A DNA stretch of 64,000 nucleotides from Rhodoferax lithotrophicus (GTDB lineage: Bacteria > Pseudomonadota > Gammaproteobacteria > Burkholderiales > Burkholderiaceae_C). The translations under genes and the position numbers were made by a program. The notes below the pieces were generated by a model that worked only from the letters and a program-made list of their open reading frames with translations, did no database searches and was not told where the DNA came from. The stretch spans positions 3,679,989 through 3,743,988 of the forward strand of contig NZ_AP024238.1 in NCBI RefSeq assembly GCF_019973615.1, in the 5' to 3' direction. Every line of letters begins with the position of its first letter. Within the stretch, counting starts at the first letter, position 1. Shown one piece after another: positions 22,565 to 30,954 of this stretch.

Positions 22565-24511
22565 TTATAAATCCAGAGTCGGCCGCAGTGCGGACAGTTT
22601 CACATAACGCCAGCGCCCAACCCACGTGGCCACCAGTGCAGCCAGAGCGCCCCACAGTGCCACCCACAGCAAAGCGGCCAGCCATTGGCCGTCAAACGCG
22701 CCAAACAGGCTAGCCTTGATGGCTTTCACCACCCAGGTGATGGGCAGATAAGGACTCATCAGGGCAAACAGTCCCCCGCTGAGCTCCACCGGCAAAATCC
22801 CGCCAGACGATGACAACTGCACCGCCAAAAAAATCAGCGCCAGCGCTTTGCCGGCATCACCCAGCGCGCGGGTCAAGGCAAACACCAGCCACAAAAACGT
22901 GGCCGCAGCCAAGGCCAGCGTCAAGACCAAGCCGCCGACACTTACCGCCTGCATCTGCAGCACCCACAACAAGGCGGCCCAGACCAGCAGTGCCTGCAAC
23001 AACACCAGCAGCATCGGCATGGCGACTTTGCCCAATATCCGCGCCAGCACCGGATAGCCCTTGGCCTGGCGCGGCAAGGCACGCATACGAATCAAAAACG
23101 CCGCCAGACTGGCTCCCAGCCAAAGTGCCCCGGGGACGATGTTGGCCGCAAACGCGCTGCCATTGTTTTGCACCGGTGCCGCCACCTCCACCTCAGGCTG
23201 TACCGAGCTGGCCAGCCCCTGGGCGTTGCCGTCCAGTTGCCGGGTGGAAGCCGGTAAGGCCTGCTCCAGCAAATCCAGACCACCTGCCAGGTGCTGCGCA
23301 CCTTGCACCACCTGCTGGGTACCTTGCTTCAGGGTGATGGAACCGATGCTCAGACTACTTGCACCACGCGCCAATTCATCCAGTTTGCTGTCCTCGGGCA
23401 ACTGGGTGACGATGGTACGCAGGCCCGTATTCAGGCTGATCAGGCCACTGGTCAGCGTGCTGACCCCGGCGCTGAGCGCGTCGGCCCCGTCACCGAGCTT
23501 TTGCTGGCCCGCCGCCGCTGTTTTCAGACCAGCATCCAACGTGCCAACACCCTGGCCGAGTTGTCCCAGTGCGGTTTTGACTTCAGTGGCCACAAACAGG
23601 CTGCTGTCGGCTTCTTCACGAAAACCATCGATGCTTTTTTGCAGGCGCAGGGTGCCCTGTTGCAGCTCGGCCAACCCCTTGCCCAGTTCGTCATGCCCTG
23701 CAGCCAGGGCTTTGGCTCCTTCGTCCAGGCGGCGCAGTTCCGAATTTTTGGGGCGTTGGGCAAACATGCTGCGCAAGCCCGCGTTCAACTCTTTGAAACC
23801 CGTGCTGAATTGGCCTACACCCAGATCAAGCCGCGCCGTACCACGAGTAAAAGTATCCGCACCACGGGTGGTTTGCTGCGCCCCGTTCACCAATTCGGTT
23901 GCCCCATGACGCAATTGCGCCAAGCCATCGTGCAACTGCGCCAGACTGCGTTGCGAGCCCGCCGCATCAGCCAGCACCAGCACCCAACGCTGCTCGTTCA
24001 GGCTTTGATTCACCTCGCGGCCCAGGTCTTCAGCAAAGCGCCGGGCCAGACCAGCGCTGGGGTAGCTGTTGCCCTCGGAAGTGAACACCACCAGCTTGCC
24101 AGCGCCGGCTTGGGCACCGGGAATGGCGTTGGAGCTGAAGTCGACGGGGACAATCAGCGCAAACGCCAGGGCACCACTGCGTACCAACTGGCGTGCTTCT
24201 TGTTCGCTGGTGTAGTCCACGTAGCCAAAAGCCGGTTTGGCTTTAAGGCGCTGGGTCACGTCACGCCCCACGTTGAAGGCTTGTTCACGGTACACCAGCC
24301 CCTGATCCAGGTTAACGATGGCCACCGGCAAAGCCCCGGTTTTGGCTGCCGGGTCCCACACACTGGTCAGGTAAATCACCACGTACAACGCCGGAATCAG
24401 CACCACCACCAAGGCGGACAACAGCATCCTGGGGCTGTGCAGAAAAAAATGCACTTCCAGGCGGGCAATGGCCCACACCGCCTGGGCACAACTGAACAGC
24501 CAACGGCTCAT
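22565..24511 (-). CDS. YhgE/Pip-type ABC-2 membrane transporter
   Basis: 648 residues. One membrane helix near 30-50 is followed by a long extracytoplasmic part (about 55-470) with many heptad-like 'L-x-x-G-x-x-x-L-x-x-G' repeats (LHDGLAQLRHGATELVNGAQ and similar). Five or six helices follow at the C-terminus, as in YhgE/Pip and ABC-2 permeases. Family members include phage-infection proteins and exporters related to type VII secretion accessory proteins. The substrate is unknown. The ATG at 24511 overlaps the stop of the diguanylate cyclase gene (ATGA), so the two are translationally coupled. A longer frame to 24652 overlaps that gene. Confidence 0.85.
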   Translation of the reverse strand: MSRWLFSCAQAVWAIARLEVHFFLHSPRMLLSALVVVLIPALYVVIYLTSVWDPAAKTGALPVAIVNLDQGLVYREQAFNVGRDVTQRLKAKPAFGYVDYTSEQEARQLVRSGALAFALIVPVDFSSNAIPGAQAGAGKLVVFTSEGNSYPSAGLARRFAEDLGREVNQSLNEQRWVLVLADAAGSQRSLAQLHDGLAQLRHGATELVNGAQQTTRGADTFTRGTARLDLGVGQFSTGFKELNAGLRSMFAQRPKNSELRRLDEGAKALAAGHDELGKGLAELQQGTLRLQKSIDGFREEADSSLFVATEVKTALGQLGQGVGTLDAGLKTAAAGQQKLGDGADALSAGVSTLTSGLISLNTGLRTIVTQLPEDSKLDELARGASSLSIGSITLKQGTQQVVQGAQHLAGGLDLLEQALPASTRQLDGNAQGLASSVQPEVEVAAPVQNNGSAFAANIVPGALWLGASLAAFLIRMRALPRQAKGYPVLARILGKVAMPMLLVLLQALLVWAALLWVLQMQAVSVGGLVLTLALAAATFLWLVFALTRALGDAGKALALIFLAVQLSSSGGILPVELSGGLFALMSPYLPITWVVKAIKASLFGAFDGQWLAALLWVALWGALAALVATWVGRWRYVKLSALRPTLDL

Positions 24512-25905
24512 GCACCACCCGAATAAAGCACCACACGGTTGCGACCGGATGCTTTGGCCTGATAAAGCGCCAGATCGGCCTGAACAAACAGTTTTTCTGG
24601 CGGATCGATGGCATTGAGCGAAGCCACCCCCGCACTGAGGGTCAGTGCACAACCGGCACTGCTCCTGAAATCCCGCACAGCTTGCAAAATTCGCTCAGCC
24701 AACAAAACCGCCTTGTCCGCTGAAGTGCCGGGGCAGATCACCAAAAACTCTTCGCCACCCCAGCGCATCAAAATATCAATGGTTCGCACCTGCTGCCGCA
24801 ACACCTGCGCTATTTCCTTCAGGACCAGATCACCCGCCAGATGGCCCAACTCATCATTGACACGTTTAAAAAAATCAATGTCCAGAATCATGATCGACAA
24901 AGCGTGCGTAAAGCGCTGGCTTCGCTCCAACTCATCTTTAAAAATGGCATCCAGCCCCGTGCGGTTCTGCAGCCCGGTAAGGTCATCCGTGTGCGAGAGT
25001 GCTTTCAGCTTGGCATTCAATTGCCGCAGTCGCAAAATCCAGAAAAAACTGGTCAACCCCACTGCCACCACCAAGGCCAGAAGCCATTTCACCAAGGTGT
25101 AATCGATGGCTGAAATGAAGTTGATGGCGGTGTGCCGGTTGACAATCAACTGCCGCTCTACAGGCGTTATGGACTGCACGGCAACATTGAGCACGTCGCG
25201 CAACTTGGCTTGATTTTTGGCCACACCAATACGCAACTGATTCCCGTACCCCGGCACTTGTCCGGCAATTTTCAGGTTGAACCAACCTTGGCGCTTGATG
25301 GTGTCAGCCGCCACAATCAGGGATCGCATGGTCATATCGGCCTGCCGCTCAGACACCATTTTGAAGGCAATAGCCTCACTGTCCACCAGGGTCAACCTGA
25401 TATTGGGGTAATCATGGCGCACCCGCTCCTCAACCGAGGTTCCCTTGGGCAACACCATGCTGGCCTGGTCCAAGGAGGCCAGATCTGAAATAAACGGGTG
25501 TTCTTCACGCGTGATCAACACATTTTCATCCACCAGCAAGGGCTCGGTAAACATCAACCAAGCCTCACGCTCCGGGGTTTGATTCAGAAAGCTCATGAGG
25601 GTACAGCGCCCATCTTGCGAGGCCCTGATGCTTTCTTCCCAATCTTTGGTCACCAACAACTGCAGATTCAACCCGCTGCGTTGCCCAACCAATGACAGCA
25701 GATCAGCCGAAATACCAACATGTTTGCCTTGTGGATCAATTTGCTCAAAGGGGGCCCAATCAGGATCCACACAATAGGTCACAACAGCTTGCCGACTGTT
25801 CGCTTGGACCGGCGCGTTCACTTTCTCTGCGGCCCCAACCGGCCACACCACCACCCAACAGATCACCAGAGCCACCAAACGCCAGCAGTCTTTGGTGTTA
25901 ATCAT
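24508..25905 (-). CDS. Diguanylate cyclase with periplasmic solute-binding domain
   Basis: 465 residues. A signal or anchor helix (8-25) is followed by a bacterial solute-binding type 3 domain (about 35-265; DPDWAPFEQIDPQGKHVGIS is typical), a membrane helix (about 275-298), and a GGDEF domain with active site RWGGEEF near residue 398. It should make c-di-GMP in response to a small periplasmic ligand, probably an amino acid or similar. The loop DLTGLQNRTGLD and the GGEEF site look intact. It overlaps arfB upstream by eight bases and the YhgE/Pip gene downstream by four, a tight operon. Confidence 0.93.
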   Translation of the reverse strand: MINTKDCWRLVALVICWVVVWPVGAAEKVNAPVQANSRQAVVTYCVDPDWAPFEQIDPQGKHVGISADLLSLVGQRSGLNLQLLVTKDWEESIRASQDGRCTLMSFLNQTPEREAWLMFTEPLLVDENVLITREEHPFISDLASLDQASMVLPKGTSVEERVRHDYPNIRLTLVDSEAIAFKMVSERQADMTMRSLIVAADTIKRQGWFNLKIAGQVPGYGNQLRIGVAKNQAKLRDVLNVAVQSITPVERQLIVNRHTAINFISAIDYTLVKWLLALVVAVGLTSFFWILRLRQLNAKLKALSHTDDLTGLQNRTGLDAIFKDELERSQRFTHALSIMILDIDFFKRVNDELGHLAGDLVLKEIAQVLRQQVRTIDILMRWGGEEFLVICPGTSADKAVLLAERILQAVRDFRSSAGCALTLSAGVASLNAIDPPEKLFVQADLALYQAKASGRNRVVLYSGGA

Positions 25906-26299
25906 CCAAGGATCTCCGCTGTGTTTTTAAGACTCCACGTTGATGTTTGGCATCCAATCGCCGCTTGGTTGAAGCCCGCGTCGGCTTGGTCGGCTTGCGG
26001 TCTTTGGGCGGCTGGGCCACGCTGTTGACCAGCTCGTGCAGGCGGATCAGCGCATCAAAGCGGTTCATCTCTTGCGTGCGGTGCTGCTGCGCCTTGAGCA
26101 CCAGCACGCCGTCTTTGCTGATGCGGCTGTCGTGCAGCGCCAGCAGACGCTGCTTGACATCCGGTGGCAGGCTGGAAGCGGCAATGTCAAAACGCAGGTG
26201 AATCGCGCTGGAGACCTTGTTGACGTTTTGCCCCCCAGCCCCCTGGGCGCGGATGGCGCTCAAGGATATCTCTTCGGGGGGGATTCTCAATGCTTCCAT
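25898..26299 (-). CDS. arfB: Alternative ribosome-rescue factor ArfB (peptidyl-tRNA hydrolase)
   Basis: ArfB (YaeJ) releases ribosomes stalled on mRNAs without stop codons. The 133-residue protein has the GGQ motif in RAQGAGGQNVNKVSSAIHLR and a basic C-terminal tail (KPTKPTRASTKRRLDAKHQR) that enters the empty mRNA channel. Both are diagnostic. The 32 bases between the trhP stop and this start consist of the dispersed repeat, leaving no recognisable ribosome site, so expression may depend on read-through from trhP or be weak. Confidence 0.95.
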   Translation of the reverse strand: MEALRIPPEEISLSAIRAQGAGGQNVNKVSSAIHLRFDIAASSLPPDVKQRLLALHDSRISKDGVLVLKAQQHRTQEMNRFDALIRLHELVNSVAQPPKDRKPTKPTRASTKRRLDAKHQRGVLKTQRRSLDD

Positions 26300-26343
26300 T
26301 TTGATAGCTGCTTGCGCTTATTTATCAAGCGCTAGGGGACTAA
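26299..26343 (+). repeat. Dispersed hairpin repeat, copy between trhP and arfB
   Basis: A near-consensus copy with the perfect stem GCGCTT / AAGCGC around ATTTATC. On the minus strand it supplies the trhP stop codon (TAG at 26334-26332, from the CTAG of the repeat) and occupies the whole trhP-arfB gap. Confidence 0.8.
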
Positions 26344-27702
26344 AACACTCTCAACATCGGGAACCACGACCTCGGGCGGGTGAATGTAGCGTGCCACAAA
26401 CGCGCCCACCGCGCTCTCGGGCAAGGGCAACCACACGATGTGGCCGCTGCCTGGGGCCACCGGCATGGCCGCGCCGTCGGTGCTCTCCATGCGTTCCAGC
26501 AGCACATCCACATTACCAGCCGGGGCAATGATCTCCAGCCAGTCACCCACGGCAAAGCGGTTTTTCACGGCCACCTGGGCCAGGCCACGCGCCGCATCAA
26601 AACCGACCACGTCGCCCACGTACAGGCTGCGGCCCGACTCGGAGTAGCCGCGCAGGTAGTTTTGCGTGGCCTCGGGGGTGTGGCGCTGGAAAAAGCCGCT
26701 GGTGTAGCCACGGTTGGCCAGGCCTTCGAGCTGGCCGAGCAATTCGGGGTTGAGCTCGCGCCCGGCCACTGCATCGTCAATCGCGCGGCGGTAGCTTTGC
26801 ACCGTGCGAGCCACGTAATACGGGCTTTTGGTGCGGCCTTCGATCTTGAGCGAATCCACGCCGATTTCCACCAGGCGTTTGACGTGTTCGATGGCCCGCA
26901 AGTCTTTGCTGTTCATCACGTAGGTGCCGTGCTCGTCTTCTTCAATCGGCATGTAGCTGCCCTCGCGCTGGCTTTCTTCGATCATGTAGACCTGATCGGC
27001 CTCGGGCGAGCGCTCAAGGGCTTCCTGCTCACGCGCCTGCGCGGCTTGCTGGGTCAGCACATCACCCGAGGCATCGACCACGCCTTTTTGCGTCTTGTAA
27101 TCCCAGCGGCAGGAATTGGTACAACTGCCCTGGTTCGCATCACGATGGTTGAAATAGCCCGACAGCAGGCAGCGGCCCGAGTAGGCAATACACAGTGCGC
27201 CGTGCACAAAGACTTCCAGCTCCATGTCGGGGCAGGCCTGGCGGATTTCTTCCACCTGATCGAGTGACAACTCGCGCGACAGAATGATGCGCTTCAAGCC
27301 GACCTTTTGCCAGAATTTGACCGCCGCCGAGTTGACGGTGTTGGACTGCACCGAGAGGTGAATCTCCATCTCGGGCCAGGTCTCGCGCACCATCATGATC
27401 AGGCCGGGGTCAGACATGATCATCGCGTCGGGCTTCAAGGCAATCACTGGTGCCATGTTGTCGATGTAGTGCCGGATCTTGTTGCCGTGCGGGAAAATGT
27501 TGCTCACCAGGAAGAACTTGGCCCCCTTGGCGTGCGCCGTGTCAATGCCCTGCTTGAGCACATTGATGTCGCCAAAGTCGTTGTTGCGCACACGCAAGCT
27601 GTAGCGCGGCTGGCCAGCGTAGATGGCGGTCGCGCCAAAGGCCAGCGCGGTTTCCAGCATGGTCAAAGAGCCTGCCGGGGCCAGCAGTTCGGGGGTTTTC
27701 AT
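26332..27702 (-). CDS. trhP: U32 peptidase-family tRNA hydroxylation protein TrhP (YegQ)
   Basis: TrhP is needed for prephenate-dependent hydroxylation of uridine 34 in some tRNAs. The protein has 456 residues from the ATG at 27702, matching E. coli YegQ closely: KTPELLAPAGS, YAGQPRYSLRVRNN, IMSDPGLIMMVRE, ILSRELSLDQVEEIR, FVHGALCIAYSGRCLLSGY and the Cys cluster GSCTNSCRW for the iron-sulfur site. An ATG at 27723 would add seven residues not in the family. The last codons read VLVP and the stop falls in the dispersed repeat. It heads the minus-strand set with arfB and the c-di-GMP genes. Confidence 0.94.
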   Translation of the reverse strand: MKTPELLAPAGSLTMLETALAFGATAIYAGQPRYSLRVRNNDFGDINVLKQGIDTAHAKGAKFFLVSNIFPHGNKIRHYIDNMAPVIALKPDAMIMSDPGLIMMVRETWPEMEIHLSVQSNTVNSAAVKFWQKVGLKRIILSRELSLDQVEEIRQACPDMELEVFVHGALCIAYSGRCLLSGYFNHRDANQGSCTNSCRWDYKTQKGVVDASGDVLTQQAAQAREQEALERSPEADQVYMIEESQREGSYMPIEEDEHGTYVMNSKDLRAIEHVKRLVEIGVDSLKIEGRTKSPYYVARTVQSYRRAIDDAVAGRELNPELLGQLEGLANRGYTSGFFQRHTPEATQNYLRGYSESGRSLYVGDVVGFDAARGLAQVAVKNRFAVGDWLEIIAPAGNVDVLLERMESTDGAAMPVAPGSGHIVWLPLPESAVGAFVARYIHPPEVVVPDVESVLVP

Positions 27703-28104
27703 AAAGCAGATTCCATTCATCACACAGGGCGTGCATTATCGGGGTTGGTGTGGATTGGCGCATGGAGGCAGGGTAAGCGCGAGGCTGAACCCAGTTGCCA
27801 ACGGCCTGACCAACCTTCTTCACCAAATCGAAAAACCAGCCAACCCTGTGCGACGCGCCACATCCCTGAATGCTGACTTTCTTGTTGCTACTATAAATAT
27901 AGCTTCTTGCACAAGATACACATGGATCACAGGGCATTTTTATCCAAAAAATCCTGCATGGATATGTCACGCATCGCCAGCTTCCGACGTGGCGCAAAAA
28001 ATGATACCGACGGTATAAACTGAAATTGTCAGCGTATCCAAAGGTCAGCGCCAACTGTCGGTCGACCTTCGTCCCTCCAACCTCACAACCGCAAGTCCAC
28101 CTTT
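27703..28104 (+). other. Intergenic region between trhP and the secreted hydrolase
   Basis: No convincing gene. It contains the divergent promoters, a partial dispersed repeat (27886-27920; ACTATAAATATAGCTTCTTGC) and a palindrome at 28004-28016 described separately. Confidence 0.5.
28004..28016 (+). promoter_or_regulatory. Palindromic operator candidate upstream of the hydrolase gene
   Basis: ATACCG-A-CGGTAT is a perfect 13-base palindrome, of the kind bound by TetR-family repressors. TATAAA at 28013-28018 could be a -10 box overlapping it, which would give simple repression. It lies about 90 bases before the hydrolase start. No regulator gene is adjacent. Confidence 0.35.
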
Positions 28105-28950
28105 ATGAGACCCTTCTTCCTTGCCATGGCAGCCACCCTCTCCATCACCAGTGCCGCGGTCGGCGCGCAGCCGCTGGCACCCGTTGGCGAAATCAAGGGA
28201 GATGCCTGGGTTCACACCCCAGAATCACTCGCCGCCACCGTACAACAAGCCGATGTCTGCCTACCCCCTGCCACAGCGGGCGGCACCGGGTTTTGCGGCA
28301 AGTTCAAGGACATCCCCAAGCAGGCAGGCACGGCGTTCCCGGTGATCGTCTTTCTGCACGGGTCGTCCGGCCTGGGGCTCAAGGCCATCGGTGAGTGGCA
28401 GCAATGGCTGGCCAGCCTGGGTTATGCCAGCGTCGCCCCCAATTCGTTCACCCTGGCAGGCCACGTCACCTACAAGTCACCGATTGACAAAGATGCGTAT
28501 GAAAAAATCCTGGCTCTGCGCGCCTCTGAAATTGCGCCAACGCTGACAGCGTTAAAAAGCCAAAGCTGGGCCGACCCCGCCCGCCTGATTCTGGCAGGCA
28601 CCAGCGAAGGTGCGGTGCCGGTGGCCCGTTACACGGGTACGGAATTCGTGGCGCGCATGTTGTTCGCCTGGAGCTGCGAGGCCAACTACTTCGTCAAAGA
28701 ACCGCTGAACGCGTTTGAGCCCGGCAAACCCGTGCTCAACGTCATCAGCGCCACCGACCCATTTTTCTCCCGCAGCAACACCTGGCTGGGCAACCCACAG
28801 GCCGAAGGCCACTGCGGAGCAGCGCTAAAAGACAACCCACGCGCCGCCGTTCTTTTGGTGCCCAATGCGCCACACACGTTGCTCAATTTACCCGCCGCAC
28901 GCAGCGCTACTGCGGGATTTTTGGCGCTGCTTGGAAAGGCCAAGCCCTGA
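28105..28950 (+). CDS. Secreted dienelactone-hydrolase-like alpha/beta hydrolase
   Basis: 281 residues with a signal peptide (cut near VGA-Q, residue 21), so probably periplasmic. Hydrolase landmarks are the oxyanion segment FLHGSSGLG, the nucleophile elbow GTSEGA (Ser), an Asp in ISATDPFFS, and the His in NAPHTLLN, consistent with a Ser-Asp-His triad. The Cys pairs suggest disulfides. The substrate is unknown; dienelactone hydrolase relatives act on various esters. It appears to be a single gene behind a palindromic operator candidate. Confidence 0.8.
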   Translation: MRPFFLAMAATLSITSAAVGAQPLAPVGEIKGDAWVHTPESLAATVQQADVCLPPATAGGTGFCGKFKDIPKQAGTAFPVIVFLHGSSGLGLKAIGEWQQWLASLGYASVAPNSFTLAGHVTYKSPIDKDAYEKILALRASEIAPTLTALKSQSWADPARLILAGTSEGAVPVARYTGTEFVARMLFAWSCEANYFVKEPLNAFEPGKPVLNVISATDPFFSRSNTWLGNPQAEGHCGAALKDNPRAAVLLVPNAPHTLLNLPAARSATAGFLALLGKAKP

Positions 28951-28954
28951 TTTT

Positions 28955-29020
28955 ATAAGCGGTTTCCGCTACTTTAGATATAGCTTCCAACGCTGATTTT
29001 AAAAGGGCTACAGGGTGTTT
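28955..29020 (+). repeat. Dispersed repeat, diverged copy after the hydrolase gene
   Basis: ATATAGCTTCCAACGCTGAT then TTTAAAAGGGCTACAGGG resembles the copy at 50107 (GAGCTACCAACGCTTATTTT...CTCTAGAGG). It directly follows a plus-strand stop codon. Confidence 0.45.
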
Positions 29021-29357
29021 TTCATCAAAACTATAGAAGTTTGGGTGCCACACGCACTTGGTTCATGGATGACGCATCAAAAGTGACTCTGATGCCGCAC
29101 GCTGTGGGCTATAGTGGTTCCACTTCGGCTCGGGTAGATTTACTCGATACACACACCAAGTTGCCAGGATTGGCGACCAGACACACAGGGACGGCGATGA
29201 AATTCATTGCTTCAATCAACACACGGCAGATGCCATCGGCATCCGGCTTGGCGCGCTATCGAGCGAGTCGTGCGTTTTGACCCAATGCGTTTTTATACCG
29301 TCGTCAAAGCTGCAATCGCCAGAATAGACGACTGTCAACATTGAGTAGGTTGCATAA
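29021..29357 (+). other. Intergenic region at the left edge of a small accessory island
   Basis: About 340 bases without a credible gene. An open frame starting with TTG at 29041 (79 codons) has no family likeness and no ribosome site. The stretch may hold decayed sequence and the promoter of the next gene. Confidence 0.35.
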
Positions 29358-30521
29358 ATGCCTTTTACTGTCCAACTTGGTACGCCACCGCAAGGCATCT
29401 CTTTGAATAGCGCCCAAGAGGGCGAAACCGTCCGCCTAGCTTGGCGGGACTTCAGTTCCTCTGAAGACGGCGACCTATTTATTGCCAGACTTGAAGACTA
29501 CCCGTCTCACGTACTGAGACTGATCGGGTCTCCTGCTATAAAACCTTCAGCTATTGACCACTTCTTGTTTTTGATAAAACCGGATGGCGAGTGCACTGTC
29601 TACGTCAATGAACTTATTCACATCGCCAAAGTTCGGATAAGGAAGAATGTCAGCAAAGGTGATCAGATATATAGCGACGATATATTGGACATAGAAGAAC
29701 TAAGATTTGACGGCGTTGAAATCCCCCAAGACGTTGGCGTATTTGTGCTTTTGTCCAACGGCTGGCGAAAGGGCATGTATTTTGACCTTGGCCCACTTTG
29801 GAGTCCTCCAATCCAACGAGACTACGATATTGGGAAGCTGCTTGGTGGATATCTCAACTACCTGACATACCAGCAAATCTTCAAGATCACGGAAAAAGAT
29901 TGGGAGGCACTGTTGGCTGTCGGTTGGTTTCCATTCATTGGCCTGAAAACGGACACAATTGCTGAAGTTCTGAATCACATCCGAAACGGATGGAATCCTG
30001 ACAGGTTGGTCGAAAATATATATACCGAAACTGCAGAGCGAGTGCACTTATTGTTGGAACACTGGCGAAAAAGCCCAGTCCTTGCGCCACACAGGGACAT
30101 CCTCACTCGAGCAATTGAGAGATTTGCGGCGCAAGATTTCATCAGTTGTGTATCCATTCTCTATCCAAGACTTGAGGGGTTGCTAAGAAGCATTGCCAGT
30201 CACGCAGGAGAAACTAACTTCAGTCAGAGCAATTTGGCCGAAGCCCCCGCGAGGGCTCACCGTTCGTCGCCAAATACCTACAGCCGATTACTGCCACAGA
30301 GATTCCGTGAGTTCTTAAGCAAAGTCTTTTTTAAATCGTTCGATCCAAACGATTCCGGAAATCCAGCCGAGGCCTCGCGGCACACCATCGCACACGGCGT
30401 TGCTGCGGAAGACGGATTCAATCAAAAGGCATCTCTGCTCGCCATATTGATGATCGAACAAATCGTCTATCACCTTCCAGCAAGTGAAGCCCTTGCGGCC
30501 GAGGCACCAAGTGCAACTTAA
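29358..30521 (+). CDS. Unknown protein with HEPN-like C-terminal region
   Basis: 387 residues, not assignable to a named family. The N-terminal half (1-200) is beta-rich and unfamiliar. From about 225 it is helical: AERVHLLLEHWRKSPVLAP, AIERFAAQDFISCVSILYPR, LEGLLRSIA, then REFLSKVFF and SRHTIAHGVAAED. The last segment has R341-x4-H346, the motif of HEPN ribonucleases, and the layout 'collect-many-LyPRlEgllR ... RN/RH-x-x-x-HG' is typical of HEPN domains in abortive-infection and toxin proteins. A/T content is higher than in neighbouring genes, and the flanks hold a repeat copy and a dead transporter gene, which suggests acquisition by transfer. RNase or defence function is inferred only. Confidence 0.6.
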   Translation: MPFTVQLGTPPQGISLNSAQEGETVRLAWRDFSSSEDGDLFIARLEDYPSHVLRLIGSPAIKPSAIDHFLFLIKPDGECTVYVNELIHIAKVRIRKNVSKGDQIYSDDILDIEELRFDGVEIPQDVGVFVLLSNGWRKGMYFDLGPLWSPPIQRDYDIGKLLGGYLNYLTYQQIFKITEKDWEALLAVGWFPFIGLKTDTIAEVLNHIRNGWNPDRLVENIYTETAERVHLLLEHWRKSPVLAPHRDILTRAIERFAAQDFISCVSILYPRLEGLLRSIASHAGETNFSQSNLAEAPARAHRSSPNTYSRLLPQRFREFLSKVFFKSFDPNDSGNPAEASRHTIAHGVAAEDGFNQKASLLAILMIEQIVYHLPASEALAAEAPSAT

Positions 30522-30660
30522 CGCTCTTAAGTAACTTCAAAAATACCTTTACAAATCAACGATCTAAAAATCAAGTTTCTTCGGCACGGAGTCCGGACGC
30601 GGCCGGCTAGATCGCTAACGATTGTTTCGTCTACAACTTGAATATCAGCTCGCAACATCC

Positions 30661-30950
30661 TTAAGCCGCCTTCAAACCCTCCCACCAGATCACCGCCTCA
30701 ACTCCCTCGCCCCAAACCCGCCAAGCACACCTAAACGCTACAAACCCCATAGCTGCCGCCGCAACAAACACGGCTTCTAGACCGTGTTTGGCACTTTAAG
30801 CCCCACCTCCCAGACTCCCCAGCACACCGAAAAAGCCGTAGCCAATCACGGTGTACAGCGCCTGCCCTCGGCCACGCAGGCGGCCCGGAAGTAGCTGGCC
30901 GGCAGCGCACCAAAAGCGATCAGGTGGCGGCGCTGCGCCGACGCTGTGGC
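30661..30950 (-). pseudogene. Remnant of an MFS transporter gene
   Basis: Several reading frames of the minus strand together resemble the end of a major-facilitator transporter: LLPGRLRGRGQALYTVIGYG with FFGVLGSLGGGA in one frame, and after a break EAVFVAAAAMGFVAFRCAW with RVW in another, ending in KAA and TAA at 30661-30663. Frameshifts, an in-frame stop and loss of the first two thirds make it non-functional. It lies directly behind aroC in the same direction. The missing part suggests a deletion linked with arrival of the adjacent island. Confidence 0.6.
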
Positions 30951-30954
30951 CAAA

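Noticed and set aside
23291-24526. 411-codon open frame antisense to the YhgE/Pip gene
   Set aside because: Codon pattern follows the reverse of the real gene, and no domain is visible.
26380-27267. 295-codon open frame antisense to trhP
   Set aside because: Shadow of the conserved trhP frame.
30741-30785. Repeat-like CATAGCTGCCGCCGCAAC in the MFS remnant
   Set aside because: Too few matching bases and explained by decayed coding sequence.
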